Notes: generated by a model from the sequence alone, not told the origin. 64,000 nucleotides of DNA from Spirosoma spitsbergense DSM 19989 (GCF_000374085.1 NZ_KB893411.1:43482-107481); one strand, 5' to 3'; counted from the first letter of the stretch, positions 8,898 to 18,808 are shown. A program made the numbers and translations.

Positions 8898-9858
8898 ATG
8901 TGCTCATTACTTTAGTCCGGGTGGCAACATACAAAATGGAAAGGGAACATAAAACGAGTCCGGCCAATATAAGCTGATGAACTATGGGCCATTCCAGTGC
9001 CCATAAAACCAGCCCGTTAATACCGATCTGCACGAAGGCATACCCGGTTGCTACGCCCAGGTGTGGCCAACCTCGCTGGCTGACCAGCAATTGATACAAA
9101 TGCGACCGGTGCGCCCGAAGAACGTTTTGATGCTGCCTGAAACGGTAAAAAAGGGTAAGCAAAGTATCGGTACCATAAACTGCCAGCAGTAACAGGGGCA
9201 AATACGTATGATGCTCGTTGATTACGTTCAGGAGACCATAGAGCGTTATGAAGCCAATGCCGATACTGCCCACATCACCCGCAAAACAGATGGCTTTGGG
9301 CCGGGCGTTGAAAAAACTAAAAATCAGCAGGGCTACGAATACGGATGGATATAAAATCTGCGAACCGCCATCCATTTTGTCCCCTTGCACATACCACAGC
9401 GTTCCAACCGTAACCAGACTGTATAAGGCAGCCATGCCGTTGATGCCATCCATAAAGTTGCAGGCATTGATAACAGCGACTCCCAGCAACAACAGGCCAG
9501 GAAATGCCCACCAGTTTGTGGGAAACGTACCTGTTTGTATCAGTAGCAAACTAACCGCTATCAACTGAACAGACAGGCGAAAGCGGACTGGGATATCAGT
9601 AAGGTCGTCGCCAAAGCTAACCAGCACCACGGCTGTCAGGCCACCAAAGAACCAGGGTTGATTGAAAGAGCCAGTAAAAACCGTAATCAACACGGCCAGA
9701 TAAATGACGATACCTCCGCCCCGAATCGTTGTGGTAGTCTGGTGTAAACTCCGTTCGTTGGGTATATCAAATAGCCGAAAGTGTCGGGCCAGTCTCAGGT
9801 AAAGAAACTCCGATCCCAGTAATAGAATGGTCAGGAAGCCGTAGTTAGTCAAGGTCAT
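8896..9858 (-). CDS. Undecaprenyl-phosphate sugar-1-phosphate transferase (WecA/MraY family)
   Basis: A polytopic membrane protein (320 residues, about ten hydrophobic segments) of the polyprenyl-phosphate N-acetylhexosamine-1-phosphate transferase family. Diagnostic motifs are NACNFMDGINGMAALYSL (the Asp-rich cytoplasmic loop), CFAGDVGSIGIGF and the HRSHLYQLL segment near the C-terminus. Such enzymes start glycan assembly by moving a sugar-1-phosphate from UDP-sugar to the lipid carrier. It is the last gene of the minus-strand polysaccharide operon and overlaps the preceding glycosyltransferase gene by one base. The exact sugar is not readable; WecB in the same operon makes UDP-ManNAc available. 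Confidence 0.88.
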   Translation of the reverse strand: MTLTNYGFLTILLLGSEFLYLRLARHFRLFDIPNERSLHQTTTTIRGGGIVIYLAVLITVFTGSFNQPWFFGGLTAVVLVSFGDDLTDIPVRFRLSVQLIAVSLLLIQTGTFPTNWWAFPGLLLLGVAVINACNFMDGINGMAALYSLVTVGTLWYVQGDKMDGGSQILYPSVFVALLIFSFFNARPKAICFAGDVGSIGIGFITLYGLLNVINEHHTYLPLLLLAVYGTDTLLTLFYRFRQHQNVLRAHRSHLYQLLVSQRGWPHLGVATGYAFVQIGINGLVLWALEWPIVHQLILAGLVLCSLSILYVATRTKVMST

Positions 9859-11075
9859 TAGGGTGTATGGACTGTTGGGGCAGAGTAGGTGGCCTTTTCT
9901 CCCGCCCTAAGGATGTGCCGGGCCAGTTCCTGATTGATAGTGTGCCGTGCGAACTGCCGTTTAAAGTCAACCCTGTCCTGCGTTTGGTAAGGGGTTTCGC
10001 GCAGTTGCCTGACCAGGCTCGCAGCATCAGCAGGATTGAAAACGAGCGTATTAGGTAGATAATCCCGGATGAAGGAAGCCGCATACCCGCAAACCCCGGC
10101 CAGAATGGGCTTATCCGTAGCACCGTATTCAAACAGTTTGGAAGGCAACACGCGCTGGCAGGCATCCCAGTCGTTCAGGTGTACCAGTAGATAATCTGCG
10201 TTCTGGTAGGCAGCAATCAATGTCTGCCGGTTGCAGGGAGGGCGCAACTCAATATTGATACATTGTTTTTCCAGAAGGGCTGCCTGAAGTTTCTCTCTGG
10301 CTCCACCGTCGCCAATCACCACAAACCGGAACTGGTTGCCCAGTTGCCGCGCGGCTTCGGGGATGAGTTTGTGCAGCCCTTGCCCTTCACCGATATTGCC
10401 CGCGTACAGGATGGTTTTGTACTGGTGGTTCAGGGGTGGCTGACTGGCTGGAACGGCCAGAAACGGAGCGTCGATACCATTCGTACAATGGCTGTATGTG
10501 GCTTGCCGGTACGAGTTAAAATAAGACTGGAAACCTTCCGAAACCAGATTGATATGCGTGGCATAGTTAAACGTGTAGTGCTCAACAAGTTTCAGCAATG
10601 GATTTAAACAGGTGTGAGCGAGTGGAAAACGGACGACCTCGGCTATCGCTTCCCGAAATAGATCGCGAATATCCAGGAAGAGTGGAATCGTTCGTTTGCG
10701 GGCTAGTCTGGCCCCCAGAAAAGCGGTGAATAAGCGGGAAGAAGACGCAATAACTAAGTCATAATCAGCCTCTTTGGTATACTGGTGAGCGGACCGGAAG
10801 TAAGTCAGGAAGGCCATAATCTGGCCAATCAATCCACTTTTATGCTTGGGAACGCGGATGCGCTGCACTAAAACCGGACAGCCTTCCGTAGGCCATACGT
10901 CTCTGTCAGGTGCGGCTGGTGAGTAGGATGCGTACCGATTTGGGTGGGTAGTAACCACATGAACTGAATCACGGGACGTCAGTTGGCTGGCCAGTTCACT
11001 AACCAGCGTGGTGTTCCGGAAAGAACCGGGGCACAGGTCAGGCTCAAAATAAAAAGTCAGGTAAAGTATCTTCAT
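9858..11075 (-). CDS. Glycosyltransferase family 4 protein (WbuB-like)
   Basis: A 405-residue GT-B fold enzyme. The N-terminus MKILYLTFYFEPDLCPGSFRN is typical of WbuB-type family 4 transferases. The donor-binding C-terminal domain has ILYAGNIGEGQGLHKLI and PSKLFEYGATDKPILAG, the E-x7-E-like region. It should add a sugar to the lipid-linked repeat unit on the inner face of the membrane. Its start overlaps the end of the heparinase-like gene by 4 nt, indicating translational coupling within the operon. Specificity is unknown. Confidence 0.9.
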   Translation of the reverse strand: MKILYLTFYFEPDLCPGSFRNTTLVSELASQLTSRDSVHVVTTHPNRYASYSPAAPDRDVWPTEGCPVLVQRIRVPKHKSGLIGQIMAFLTYFRSAHQYTKEADYDLVIASSSRLFTAFLGARLARKRTIPLFLDIRDLFREAIAEVVRFPLAHTCLNPLLKLVEHYTFNYATHINLVSEGFQSYFNSYRQATYSHCTNGIDAPFLAVPASQPPLNHQYKTILYAGNIGEGQGLHKLIPEAARQLGNQFRFVVIGDGGAREKLQAALLEKQCINIELRPPCNRQTLIAAYQNADYLLVHLNDWDACQRVLPSKLFEYGATDKPILAGVCGYAASFIRDYLPNTLVFNPADAASLVRQLRETPYQTQDRVDFKRQFARHTINQELARHILRAGEKATYSAPTVHTP

Positions 11076-12661
11076 TCGATTAGGGTGAGGATTGTTTCCA
11101 GGGAGGTTGTGAAATCAACGATAAGACAGTGGCCCGGCAATAACCGGTTGAAACCATTGGCCATCGCATACGTATCGACTTGCCACGAGGGTTTGGTTGC
11201 GGAGCGAAATGCTATGTGTACGGGTCCTGCCCGTATACCACCGTCCTGCAACTGCCACGGTACAGAAGGATGAAAATAAAATCGGGCGGTGCCCGACTGC
11301 CCGGACTCGATTCCGGCTGGCCAAACCAGCAGTCGATCGGTTATCAGAATCGTACCGGTACCAATCGACCATGTTCGTTCGTGGATAATGCCCCGATGCC
11401 GGTAACCGTCATGGCGGGCCGTCAGCGTAGTAGCCGTGTCAGTCACCAAGTCCACCCGCGCCCGACGACCAACCCGAAAACTTACCCACATTTCGGAGGA
11501 GTCTTCGTCCGCTACCGTTACGGTATTGTGGGCTTCTGTACTGCGTTCCCAGTCCCGACGGGGGCTGTTTTGATACGTGGAGGTGGAGTTATCCACAAGT
11601 ACGGGCTGGTTATCCACATATAGCACAGACGAAAGTGTATCCGCGTGGGCGTGACCGGGTTGCTGCGCCGGCCCGATGGCGCCAACGCAGGTAAAAAGCT
11701 CAAATCGCCTTTGCCGGAACATCCGGAAACCACTATCACTCAGGGGAACAGTGGGTGGAGTAGTTTGAGGTAGTAGATAGCTGGCCTTTTTCCGAAGCTG
11801 GGTTGTGCTGGGCGCAATACCCGGAGCTGCATCGTTAACCATCGGAACATCGCCGTTCCGGAACGTTATCGCGTCGAGCCAGCCAAGCATCAACACACCT
11901 TTTTCTGTCAGCAAGGCAATCTGCTCGCCGTTATCATGGCCAGCAGACGACCGCAAAATCAGTAGTGTGTCAAGCAATCGGTCCAGGAGTAGCTGCTGAT
12001 ACATGGGGCTGCGTTCGTAATGACCGCCATCGGGTGAAATCTGTTCGTCCAACTCCTGACGCAGCAGTTGGGTTGCTTTCCGGGTCCACGAGCTGTTTCG
12101 GAAATACAAGGCTCCTGTAAGCAAGGCGAAGCCATTTTCGAGCAGGTGATTACCTGACAGATGATACTCCAGGCGGTGACTCAGCAGCCGGACCTGCGCG
12201 AACAGGTGCTGGTTGATGACCTCGTCCCGAACCTGATGACGGCTCAGGAACTGCACCCAGTTTGTAATACGCAGCGCGGTCGGATACGCTTCCAGTCCAT
12301 CCCGCATGTCGGCCGATTGACGAATAAAGTCGCGTATCAATGCCAGCCCCCGTTCGACCGGCATATCTGGTTGATTCAAAAAATCGAAGTATGTCAGGTT
12401 ATAGGTCCAGAGTTTTCCATGCCGGGCGTAGTTCCAGTCGATGTCTGCTGAGAAAGAAACGGTCAGGTTCAAAAAAGTGAATCGACCCGGTAGCCACGAT
12501 ACCAGCTTGTCGGCATCGGGTACCGCCAGAAAATACGCTTCCGGCGTTTTGCGAGAGAGGTATAGTGTGGCCGGGCCGCGAAGACGGTGGAGGAGTTGAT
12601 ACGCCAGTTGCCGGCCCGTTAAATGCCGTACGGTTCGCCAGAGTCGCCCGATGTTTTTCAT
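11072..12661 (-). CDS. Heparinase II/III family protein (alginate-lyase-like)
   Basis: A 529-residue protein with an alpha/alpha-toroid N-terminal half (NHLLENGFALLTGALYF and similar) and a beta-sandwich heparinase II/III C-terminal domain. The C-terminal domain is marked by PGHAHADTLSSVLYVDNQP, DNSTSTYQ and RDWERSTEAHNTVTV. The family cleaves uronic-acid polysaccharides by beta-elimination, and members inside polysaccharide biosynthesis operons are thought to trim or edit the product. No signal peptide is visible, so the site of action is unclear. It overlaps both neighbours by 4 nt, so it is firmly part of the operon. Confidence 0.88.
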   Translation of the reverse strand: MKNIGRLWRTVRHLTGRQLAYQLLHRLRGPATLYLSRKTPEAYFLAVPDADKLVSWLPGRFTFLNLTVSFSADIDWNYARHGKLWTYNLTYFDFLNQPDMPVERGLALIRDFIRQSADMRDGLEAYPTALRITNWVQFLSRHQVRDEVINQHLFAQVRLLSHRLEYHLSGNHLLENGFALLTGALYFRNSSWTRKATQLLRQELDEQISPDGGHYERSPMYQQLLLDRLLDTLLILRSSAGHDNGEQIALLTEKGVLMLGWLDAITFRNGDVPMVNDAAPGIAPSTTQLRKKASYLLPQTTPPTVPLSDSGFRMFRQRRFELFTCVGAIGPAQQPGHAHADTLSSVLYVDNQPVLVDNSTSTYQNSPRRDWERSTEAHNTVTVADEDSSEMWVSFRVGRRARVDLVTDTATTLTARHDGYRHRGIIHERTWSIGTGTILITDRLLVWPAGIESGQSGTARFYFHPSVPWQLQDGGIRAGPVHIAFRSATKPSWQVDTYAMANGFNRLLPGHCLIVDFTTSLETILTLIE

Positions 12662-14826
12662 ACAATATTCGGGGTCAGTAAATCCGTCTGGTTCATGCCG
12701 ATACGAGCCACATCAACCCAGCGATTCTCGCGCAGACTTTGCAGCGCAGCCAGTGTGGTTTGGGTCGTGTTGATCAACTCAGCGAAAGGAATCAGCGCAT
12801 CGCCACCCGTCCTAAGTTGGGTAAGCAACTGATTCGTCTGTTCGGCGTGGCCTTTATTCTGCCTGCCCAACAGTCCCGAAAAACGCCCGAATCCGTAGGT
12901 TGTCAGGCGAAGGAAGTTGTTCAGCACCAGTGTCCGTTCCAGTGAATAGACTTCGATTCGTTCTTTCGGATAAGTTTTGCTGCCATTACTGAAATAATTG
13001 ATAACCCCCGTCGAGCCGTTTTCGTAGCGGAGTAGCAGGGAGACCGAATCGCTGGTTTCGGTGGGTAGCGGACCCATAGCGTTCATACACACGCTCCTTA
13101 CAAGACTCCCGGTCAGGAACGTGATAAAATCCACGAAATGACCGGCTTCGCCCAGCATACGTCCGCCCCCGATGGTTCGATCATGTACCCATGAATCGAC
13201 CGGAATGAATCCTGCATTGACGGTGACGACTACGTTCATGGGTAAACCAAGTGGTCCCAGCAACGCCTTCATTTTTCGGGCAAAGGGCGAAAAACGCCGG
13301 TTGAAACCAACCACCACCAGCTTGCCGGACTGCTGCTGTGCGCTGATGATACCCTCCAGCTCGTGCGTATGGATGGCCAGGGGTTTCTCGACAAATACGT
13401 GTTTCCCCGCCCGCAAGGCTTCGACCGTTAAACGGGCGTGGCTATCGTGCCGGGTAGTGATGATGCACAGGTCAATGTCGGGGTCGTCCAGTATGTGCCG
13501 GTAATCCGTGGTGCTTTGGGCGATAGCGTATTTTTTAGCGAGCAGGGTGGCATTGAGCCCTCCGGTACTGGCAATTGTCTTGATGTTATCCCCGGCCGAT
13601 TTCAGGGCCGGGAGAAGAACTGCCCCCGTAAAATTACCCGCCCCAATAAGGCCAATCGTTACCTTCGTTGGTTCATAGCGATACTCGGTCAGCTGGCGCA
13701 ACGGGCTACGGTTAACCGTGTCGGGGTAAATGAGCAGCGCGCCAATCCGGTGGGTTGCTGCTAGGTCGCCGTAAATTTGATTGTATTCTGCCAGGGGCAC
13801 CCGGTCTGTAACGAGTGGTTTAACGACCAGCTTGCCAGCGGCCAGAAAGTCCAGAATCGTCTGAAAATTCCGGTTCTCCGTCCACCGCACGTATGCCAGC
13901 GGGTAGTCGTGACCCTGCTGTTCGTAAGTATCATCATAGCGGCCCGGCCCGTACGAATTGGCTACCATGAAGCTAATTTCATTTCGCTGGAAATCCGCCC
14001 GGTTTAAATCCAGCCCTACGGCACCGATCAGCACGATGCGCCCCCGCGAACGATTCATCCGGGCTGCCTGTGCAATAAGTGTATTTGATTGCGTTGCCGC
14101 TGTAATAAGTACCCCATCCGCTCCGCCATTCTGACGGGTAAGGGCCAATACCGTTTTTACTGAATCCGTGTTCGGGCCAGTGCGAATGACGGTGATGCCC
14201 AGTTTTTCGGCCAGCTGATATTTGATTTCATCCGGTTCGATGCCAATAACCTGGCAGCCGTTGATTAGCAACAGTTGAGCCGCCAGCAACCCGATTAGAC
14301 CAAGACCGATAACGACGAATGTTTCATTAAGCGTTGGATTCAGCAAGCGAACACCGTGCAGCCCGATGGAACCGACTACGGTGAATACTGCATCCTCATC
14401 ACTGACCGTATCGGGCACCGGTGCCACCAGGTTACGGGGTACGCAAACTACTTCGGCGTGGGGACCATTCGATACCACCCGGTCTCCCAGACGGAGGTCG
14501 GTAATGCCTTCGCCCAGGGCCAGTACCGTACCCATCTGGCAGTAACCCAGCGGCAGGGGCTGGTCGAGTTTGCGGGATACGGCTTTCAGTGTGGGCACTA
14601 GCCCGTCCGTTCGGATTTTGGCCAGTACCTGTTTTACTTTATCGGGTTGCTGGCGGACTTTCTCCAGTAAACCAGCGCGGCCAAAATCAACTAGCATCCG
14701 TTCTGTCCCGAGCGATACCAGCGAACAGCGGGTCTGAATCAGAACCTGCCCCCGACCAACTAAGGGAGCGGGTACTTCTTCGAGTAGTGTCTCGCCTGTT
14801 TTCAGCTGCTGGATAAGTTGTTTCAT
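12658..14826 (-). CDS. Bi-domain oxidoreductase: zinc-type alcohol dehydrogenase fused to Gfo/Idh/MocA
   Basis: The N-terminal part (roughly residues 1-350) is a medium-chain dehydrogenase with a GroES-like region and a Rossmann motif VVIGLGLIGLLAAQ. The C-terminal part (from about 370) is a Gfo/Idh/MocA dehydrogenase starting IGLIGAGNFTGAVLLPALK, with the EKPLA motif. This fusion recurs in bacterial surface-polysaccharide clusters next to heparinase-like proteins, and it presumably modifies a nucleotide sugar or glycan residue (inference). The ATG at 14824-14826 (MKQLIQQLKTGETLLEEVP) fits the family start; a longer frame overlaps wecB more deeply. It overlaps its neighbours by 4 nt at both ends. 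Confidence 0.9.
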   Translation of the reverse strand: MKQLIQQLKTGETLLEEVPAPLVGRGQVLIQTRCSLVSLGTERMLVDFGRAGLLEKVRQQPDKVKQVLAKIRTDGLVPTLKAVSRKLDQPLPLGYCQMGTVLALGEGITDLRLGDRVVSNGPHAEVVCVPRNLVAPVPDTVSDEDAVFTVVGSIGLHGVRLLNPTLNETFVVIGLGLIGLLAAQLLLINGCQVIGIEPDEIKYQLAEKLGITVIRTGPNTDSVKTVLALTRQNGGADGVLITAATQSNTLIAQAARMNRSRGRIVLIGAVGLDLNRADFQRNEISFMVANSYGPGRYDDTYEQQGHDYPLAYVRWTENRNFQTILDFLAAGKLVVKPLVTDRVPLAEYNQIYGDLAATHRIGALLIYPDTVNRSPLRQLTEYRYEPTKVTIGLIGAGNFTGAVLLPALKSAGDNIKTIASTGGLNATLLAKKYAIAQSTTDYRHILDDPDIDLCIITTRHDSHARLTVEALRAGKHVFVEKPLAIHTHELEGIISAQQQSGKLVVVGFNRRFSPFARKMKALLGPLGLPMNVVVTVNAGFIPVDSWVHDRTIGGGRMLGEAGHFVDFITFLTGSLVRSVCMNAMGPLPTETSDSVSLLLRYENGSTGVINYFSNGSKTYPKERIEVYSLERTLVLNNFLRLTTYGFGRFSGLLGRQNKGHAEQTNQLLTQLRTGGDALIPFAELINTTQTTLAALQSLRENRWVDVARIGMNQTDLLTPNIV

Positions 14827-15917
14827 GAAAACTGACTGATTATGTGTGCGATGCGTTCGGCAGTTTTTCCATCCCAAAGCGGTGGTGTCTTGCCTGTATT
14901 AGTCCGACCCGCCAGAATTTCCGCTGCCATTTGCCCGGCTGTATCGGGACTTAAATCCGCTACTAACTGGTTGGTGCCGCAGTCAATCGTAATGGGCCGT
15001 TCGGTGGAGGGGCGAAAGGTCAGGCAGGGGACACGCAGGTAGGTCGTTTCTTCCTGAACCCCACCCGAATCCGTGATAACCAGAGCCGCGTTTTCCATCA
15101 GGTTGATAAATTCCAGATAACCCAGCGGTTCCAACAGGTGTACATTCAGACGGGTTGCCAGCGCGCCGAAAAGGCCGAACTGAATCAGGTTCGCGCGGGT
15201 GCGTGGATGAACGGGAAAGACGACCGGCCGGAGAGCCGCCATATTCTTTACCACCTGTAGCAGTCGGCTTAATCCGGCTTCGGTGTCTACGTTGAACGGG
15301 CGGTGCATCGTCAGGAGGACGTACTCTTTTGCGGTCAGACCCAATGCCTCAACGGTATTCAGTGCACTGGCTTTAGCCCGATACTGCACCAGCGAATCGA
15401 TCATGACGTTGCCCACAAGCTTGATTTTGTCGGCGGCTACCCCTTCCCGCCGTAGGTTATCGCAGCCAGCCTTTTCCGTCACGAACAGCAGGTCGGCCAG
15501 CGCATCAGTCACGATCCGGTTCCGTTCTTCGGGCATCTGCCGGTCGCCCGAACGGAGACCGGCTTCTACGTGCGCTACCCGAACACCGTGTTGGGAAGCG
15601 GCCAGCGCACAGGCCTGTGTACTCGTCACATCCCCAACTACCACCACCCAGTCGGGCTGTTCCCGCTGGAGAACCGGCTCGAATTTCTCAAGTATATCGG
15701 CCGTTTGCCGGGTTGCAGAACCGGATTGTATGTTCAGATAATGATCGGGCTGGGGCAGGTGAAACTGGTCGAAGAATACGTCGCTCATCACTGCGTCGTG
15801 ATGCTGACCGGTATGAATAATTTTTGACTCGATGGACGGGTACGCCAGAAAAGCCCGGTGCAAGGGCGCTACTTTCACAAAATTGGGCCGCACACCAACG
15901 ATGCTGAGAATTTTCAT
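14823..15917 (-). CDS. wecB: UDP-N-acetylglucosamine 2-epimerase (non-hydrolysing)
   Basis: A 364-residue cytoplasmic enzyme converting UDP-GlcNAc to UDP-ManNAc, a precursor for surface polysaccharides. Family signatures are the N-terminal GVRPNFVKVAPL, HTGQHHD, VVVGDVTSTQACALAA, HVEAGLRSGDRQMPEERNR and the C-terminal ITDSGGVQEETTYLRVPCL. The length is typical. The start overlaps nothing upstream (the methyltransferase gene ends at 15918), while its stop overlaps the fused dehydrogenase start by 4 nt, consistent with one operon. Confidence 0.95.
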   Translation of the reverse strand: MKILSIVGVRPNFVKVAPLHRAFLAYPSIESKIIHTGQHHDAVMSDVFFDQFHLPQPDHYLNIQSGSATRQTADILEKFEPVLQREQPDWVVVVGDVTSTQACALAASQHGVRVAHVEAGLRSGDRQMPEERNRIVTDALADLLFVTEKAGCDNLRREGVAADKIKLVGNVMIDSLVQYRAKASALNTVEALGLTAKEYVLLTMHRPFNVDTEAGLSRLLQVVKNMAALRPVVFPVHPRTRANLIQFGLFGALATRLNVHLLEPLGYLEFINLMENAALVITDSGGVQEETTYLRVPCLTFRPSTERPITIDCGTNQLVADLSPDTAGQMAAEILAGRTNTGKTPPLWDGKTAERIAHIISQFS

Positions 15918-16616
15918 TTAGTCAAGGGCTGGTGTTTTTCTGAAAACTCCCACGAGCAAATTGTTGACGTACTGTGCTGCCAGAAATGGCTTTAGCACCC
16001 GCGAAATCGGATCCTGCCCCGAGAAGTAACCCGTTTCGACCGGGGTGAATCCTGATTCGGTTAGCTGCCGGTTAAAGGTTGTTTCGGTCGCCGTGTTACG
16101 GATATAGCGGTAGTAAACCGGTCGGGCCAGCAACCGAAATAACTGTCGTTCCACTTTTCGGTACAGACTCCGTCTGTTTGGTATGGATACGAGCAACAGC
16201 CCGTTTGGTTTCAGTAGTAGCCTCGCCTGTTCCAGCATACCGGTCATGTCGTTCAGGTACTCAAGAATGCTCGACATGATTACCACGTCCTGCGCCGGGA
16301 AATGCGTTAGTGTTTTCAGGGGCAGGTTGCCCACCGCAAACCGCGCCATTGTGGAGGTTCGCTTTTGCTTACACAGGGCAATCATAGCCTCCGACCCGTC
16401 GATACCCGTCACTATGCAGCCTTTTTTGGCGAGGTAATTACTGAAAATGCCCGACCCACACCCCAGATCAATCACCTGATCGGTGGCGGTAATATACCGT
16501 TCGAATAGCGCCGTCCAAATGTGAAATCGTTCCTGAAAAGCCTTCGATAGTTCGTACCGGCTGTCGAATTCGATTGCCCTGTCATTATGAAAGTCGATGG
16601 CGTTTTTACTGTCCAT
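15918..16616 (-). CDS. Class I SAM-dependent methyltransferase
   Basis: This 232-residue protein contains the SAM-binding motif I VIDLGCGSGIFSNYLAKKG, motif II acidic residue in GIDGSEAMI, and a post-I region with QDVVIMSSILEYLND. It resembles UbiG/Methyltransf_11-type enzymes. Within this operon it probably methylates a sugar or lipid-linked intermediate. It is sandwiched between a glycosyltransferase gene (1-nt overlap) and wecB (directly adjacent). The acceptor cannot be read from sequence. Confidence 0.88.
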   Translation of the reverse strand: MDSKNAIDFHNDRAIEFDSRYELSKAFQERFHIWTALFERYITATDQVIDLGCGSGIFSNYLAKKGCIVTGIDGSEAMIALCKQKRTSTMARFAVGNLPLKTLTHFPAQDVVIMSSILEYLNDMTGMLEQARLLLKPNGLLLVSIPNRRSLYRKVERQLFRLLARPVYYRYIRNTATETTFNRQLTESGFTPVETGYFSGQDPISRVLKPFLAAQYVNNLLVGVFRKTPALD

Positions 16617-17785
16617 TATGCAACTGTGGCTACGTCTTTTGTGTGGTTAGTACGCTGTACTGTCTCCTGATATACCTGTTCCCATTCGGCTATCTGTTCA
16701 TGCACATCGAACTGCCGGTGAGCCAGCTTATAGGCCCGCTGCCTGTATTGCTGATACGCATCAGGCGGCATCAGGATGAATGTCTCAATTGCTTTCCGAA
16801 GCGATTCGGGATCATTGGATACCCAACTGCCCGCTCGCTCGGTTTCGAGTTGTTGCCAGGGTGTATGCGTTGATGCGATAACCGGGGTTCCCTGCGCCAG
16901 TGATTCGACGACGACATTCCCGAAACTCTCCGCGTGGGAGGGTAGGACCGTCAACCGGGCGTTGGCATAGAGGGTTTCTTTCCACGGCCCCCGCACCAAT
17001 CCCACAAACGTTACCTTCTCCGAAAGGCTCAGCTGTTTAACCAACTCAGTAAGCATACTACCGTAGGCATTATCCGTTTGCGGCCCGGCAATGACTAACG
17101 AATAGTTACTGGCACGGAATGCCTCCGATGCACTCAGGGCACGAATCAGGTTGTCGATACCCTTGATGGGATGCAGCCGACCGATGAATAGTAGATAGGG
17201 CGGGGTTAAACGAATCGTCTCATCGGGTTGGACGAGTGGCGGTAATTCCATACGATTCTGGATTTCGGTTACAGAAGTGGCCTTCCCGAAGCAATATCGG
17301 ATATGAGCGGCCTCCGCCTTACTGGCTGCCTGAAAATGAACAGATGAGGTGAGCATTCGTTTGACCAATCTCAGTATAAATCGCTTGAGCCGTGGGCGGA
17401 TAGCCAGGGCTACCGGATTCAGTTCGCCGTGGGGCGACCAGATAACGGGCTTCCCCGCCCACTGACTCAGGAGCACCCAGATGAGGGATGCCGGATAAAA
17501 CAGGCTGTTTACGTGAACCACATCAACGCTGGGAATTGCCTGCCAGCCTTCCCAGATGTGGCGGAGGGGCAGGTAGAAATGCGGATTATGGGTGTACATC
17601 ACCCGCCCGCAATCCATCGTTACCCACTGATTGAGCGGAACTGATGGCGGCAAATCCTGCGACGTAGCAATGACTGTTACGTCATGACCGGCCCGCGTCA
17701 GTGCTTTTGCCAGCCAGTAAATGGTGTTGCTGGGGCCACCCATCTGAGTGGGGTAGAAACAGTCGGCAGATAGCAGTATCTTCAT
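16616..17785 (-). CDS. Glycosyltransferase family 4 protein
   Basis: A 389-residue GT-B enzyme. The N-terminus MKILLSADCFYPTQMGGPSN carries the acceptor-side Gly-rich loop. The C-terminal donor domain shows LLFIGRLHPIKGIDNLIRAL, VTFVGLVRGPWK and the E-x7-E-type segment PSHAESFGNVVVESLAQGTPVIAS. It should transfer an activated sugar to the growing repeat unit in the cytoplasm. It overlaps the next glycosyltransferase gene by 4 nt, so translation is probably coupled. Confidence 0.92.
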   Translation of the reverse strand: MKILLSADCFYPTQMGGPSNTIYWLAKALTRAGHDVTVIATSQDLPPSVPLNQWVTMDCGRVMYTHNPHFYLPLRHIWEGWQAIPSVDVVHVNSLFYPASLIWVLLSQWAGKPVIWSPHGELNPVALAIRPRLKRFILRLVKRMLTSSVHFQAASKAEAAHIRYCFGKATSVTEIQNRMELPPLVQPDETIRLTPPYLLFIGRLHPIKGIDNLIRALSASEAFRASNYSLVIAGPQTDNAYGSMLTELVKQLSLSEKVTFVGLVRGPWKETLYANARLTVLPSHAESFGNVVVESLAQGTPVIASTHTPWQQLETERAGSWVSNDPESLRKAIETFILMPPDAYQQYRQRAYKLAHRQFDVHEQIAEWEQVYQETVQRTNHTKDVATVA

Positions 17786-18804
17786 CGGGCTGGTTGTGGT
17801 GTGGGTTGAATAAAAATCATCTTTTGGTAGCGTTTCCGGTAGTGGAGAGCGGTTGCCGCTGCGGTGTAGTGCTGCGCGTTGAGCAGCCCAGCCTTCACCA
17901 GCTTTTGCCGATAAGCCGTATCGGTTATCAGGCGCAAAACTCCCTGCCTGATTGCCGCAACATCCAGCGGATTGACAAAATAGGCCGAATCGGGAGCCAG
18001 GTCGTACATAGGCGAGTCAATGGACGTAATCACCACGCGACCAACGGCATTCGCTTCCAGCACCGGCATGCCGAAGCCTTCGTAGGTCGATACAAACGTG
18101 ACGATATCGCAGTCTGCGTAAAGCTGGATAACTTCCGCCCGACTCAGGTTTTCATACTGCCGGTAGTCGATTAACCGCTGTTGCAACGCCTGTCGGATTG
18201 GATCGGATACCGGACCTACGAGTAGCAGGGTGCAGTGAATGCCTTCGAGGGCGGTAATCAGCCGGAAAAGGTTTTTATTGGGCGCTGTTCCCACCTGTAA
18301 TAAAACCGGATGGCTGGGTTGAAATGAACCTGGCTGGTGCCTGAAAGCGGGGTCGTAGCCATTGGAAACAACGACGACCTTCTGGGCAACATTGCCTGTA
18401 TATCGAATCAACTCCTGTCGGGTTTTGTCCGAAACGGCAGTTACGACGCTGGCCCGGCGAATGGGCAGGTAATACCAGAACAACCAGAACAAGGCGTACC
18501 GAACGGGTCGATGTTGATTCTTGACCAGCGTACTGCAATCGTGAATCGTGAGCACCGTGCGCGACCCCGGCAGGGCCAGTGCGGTGTAATGAACATCGCC
18601 CGTAATGTGGAAAATATCGCTTTTGAGGGTTCGTACAAAACGAAGGTTCTGCCAGACACTACGCCAACCCCGGCTGATATGCGGCAGATATACCCGCTTG
18701 GTACGGATACCCGGTTGCTGGTCAACTTCCCGCTGAATACTCCCGAACAGTGCCTCGATGCTGTGGCCGGTGCCGGGACTACGAACCAGATACGTGATGG
18801 TCAT
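17782..18804 (-). CDS. Glycosyltransferase family 4 protein
   Basis: A 340-residue GT-B-fold protein with IFHITGDVHYTAL in the N-terminal domain. In the donor domain it has VLLQVGTAPNKNLFRLITAL, ADCDIVTFVSTYEGFGMPVLEANAVGRVVITS and RQGVLRLITD. The Glu pair in YEGFGMPVLE is the usual E-x7-E motif. It lies between the polymerase-like gene (4-nt gap) and another GT4 gene (4-nt overlap). Sugar specificity is unknown. Confidence 0.9.
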   Translation of the reverse strand: MTITYLVRSPGTGHSIEALFGSIQREVDQQPGIRTKRVYLPHISRGWRSVWQNLRFVRTLKSDIFHITGDVHYTALALPGSRTVLTIHDCSTLVKNQHRPVRYALFWLFWYYLPIRRASVVTAVSDKTRQELIRYTGNVAQKVVVVSNGYDPAFRHQPGSFQPSHPVLLQVGTAPNKNLFRLITALEGIHCTLLLVGPVSDPIRQALQQRLIDYRQYENLSRAEVIQLYADCDIVTFVSTYEGFGMPVLEANAVGRVVITSIDSPMYDLAPDSAYFVNPLDVAAIRQGVLRLITDTAYRQKLVKAGLLNAQHYTAAATALHYRKRYQKMIFIQPTPQPAR

Positions 18805-18808
18805 GGGC

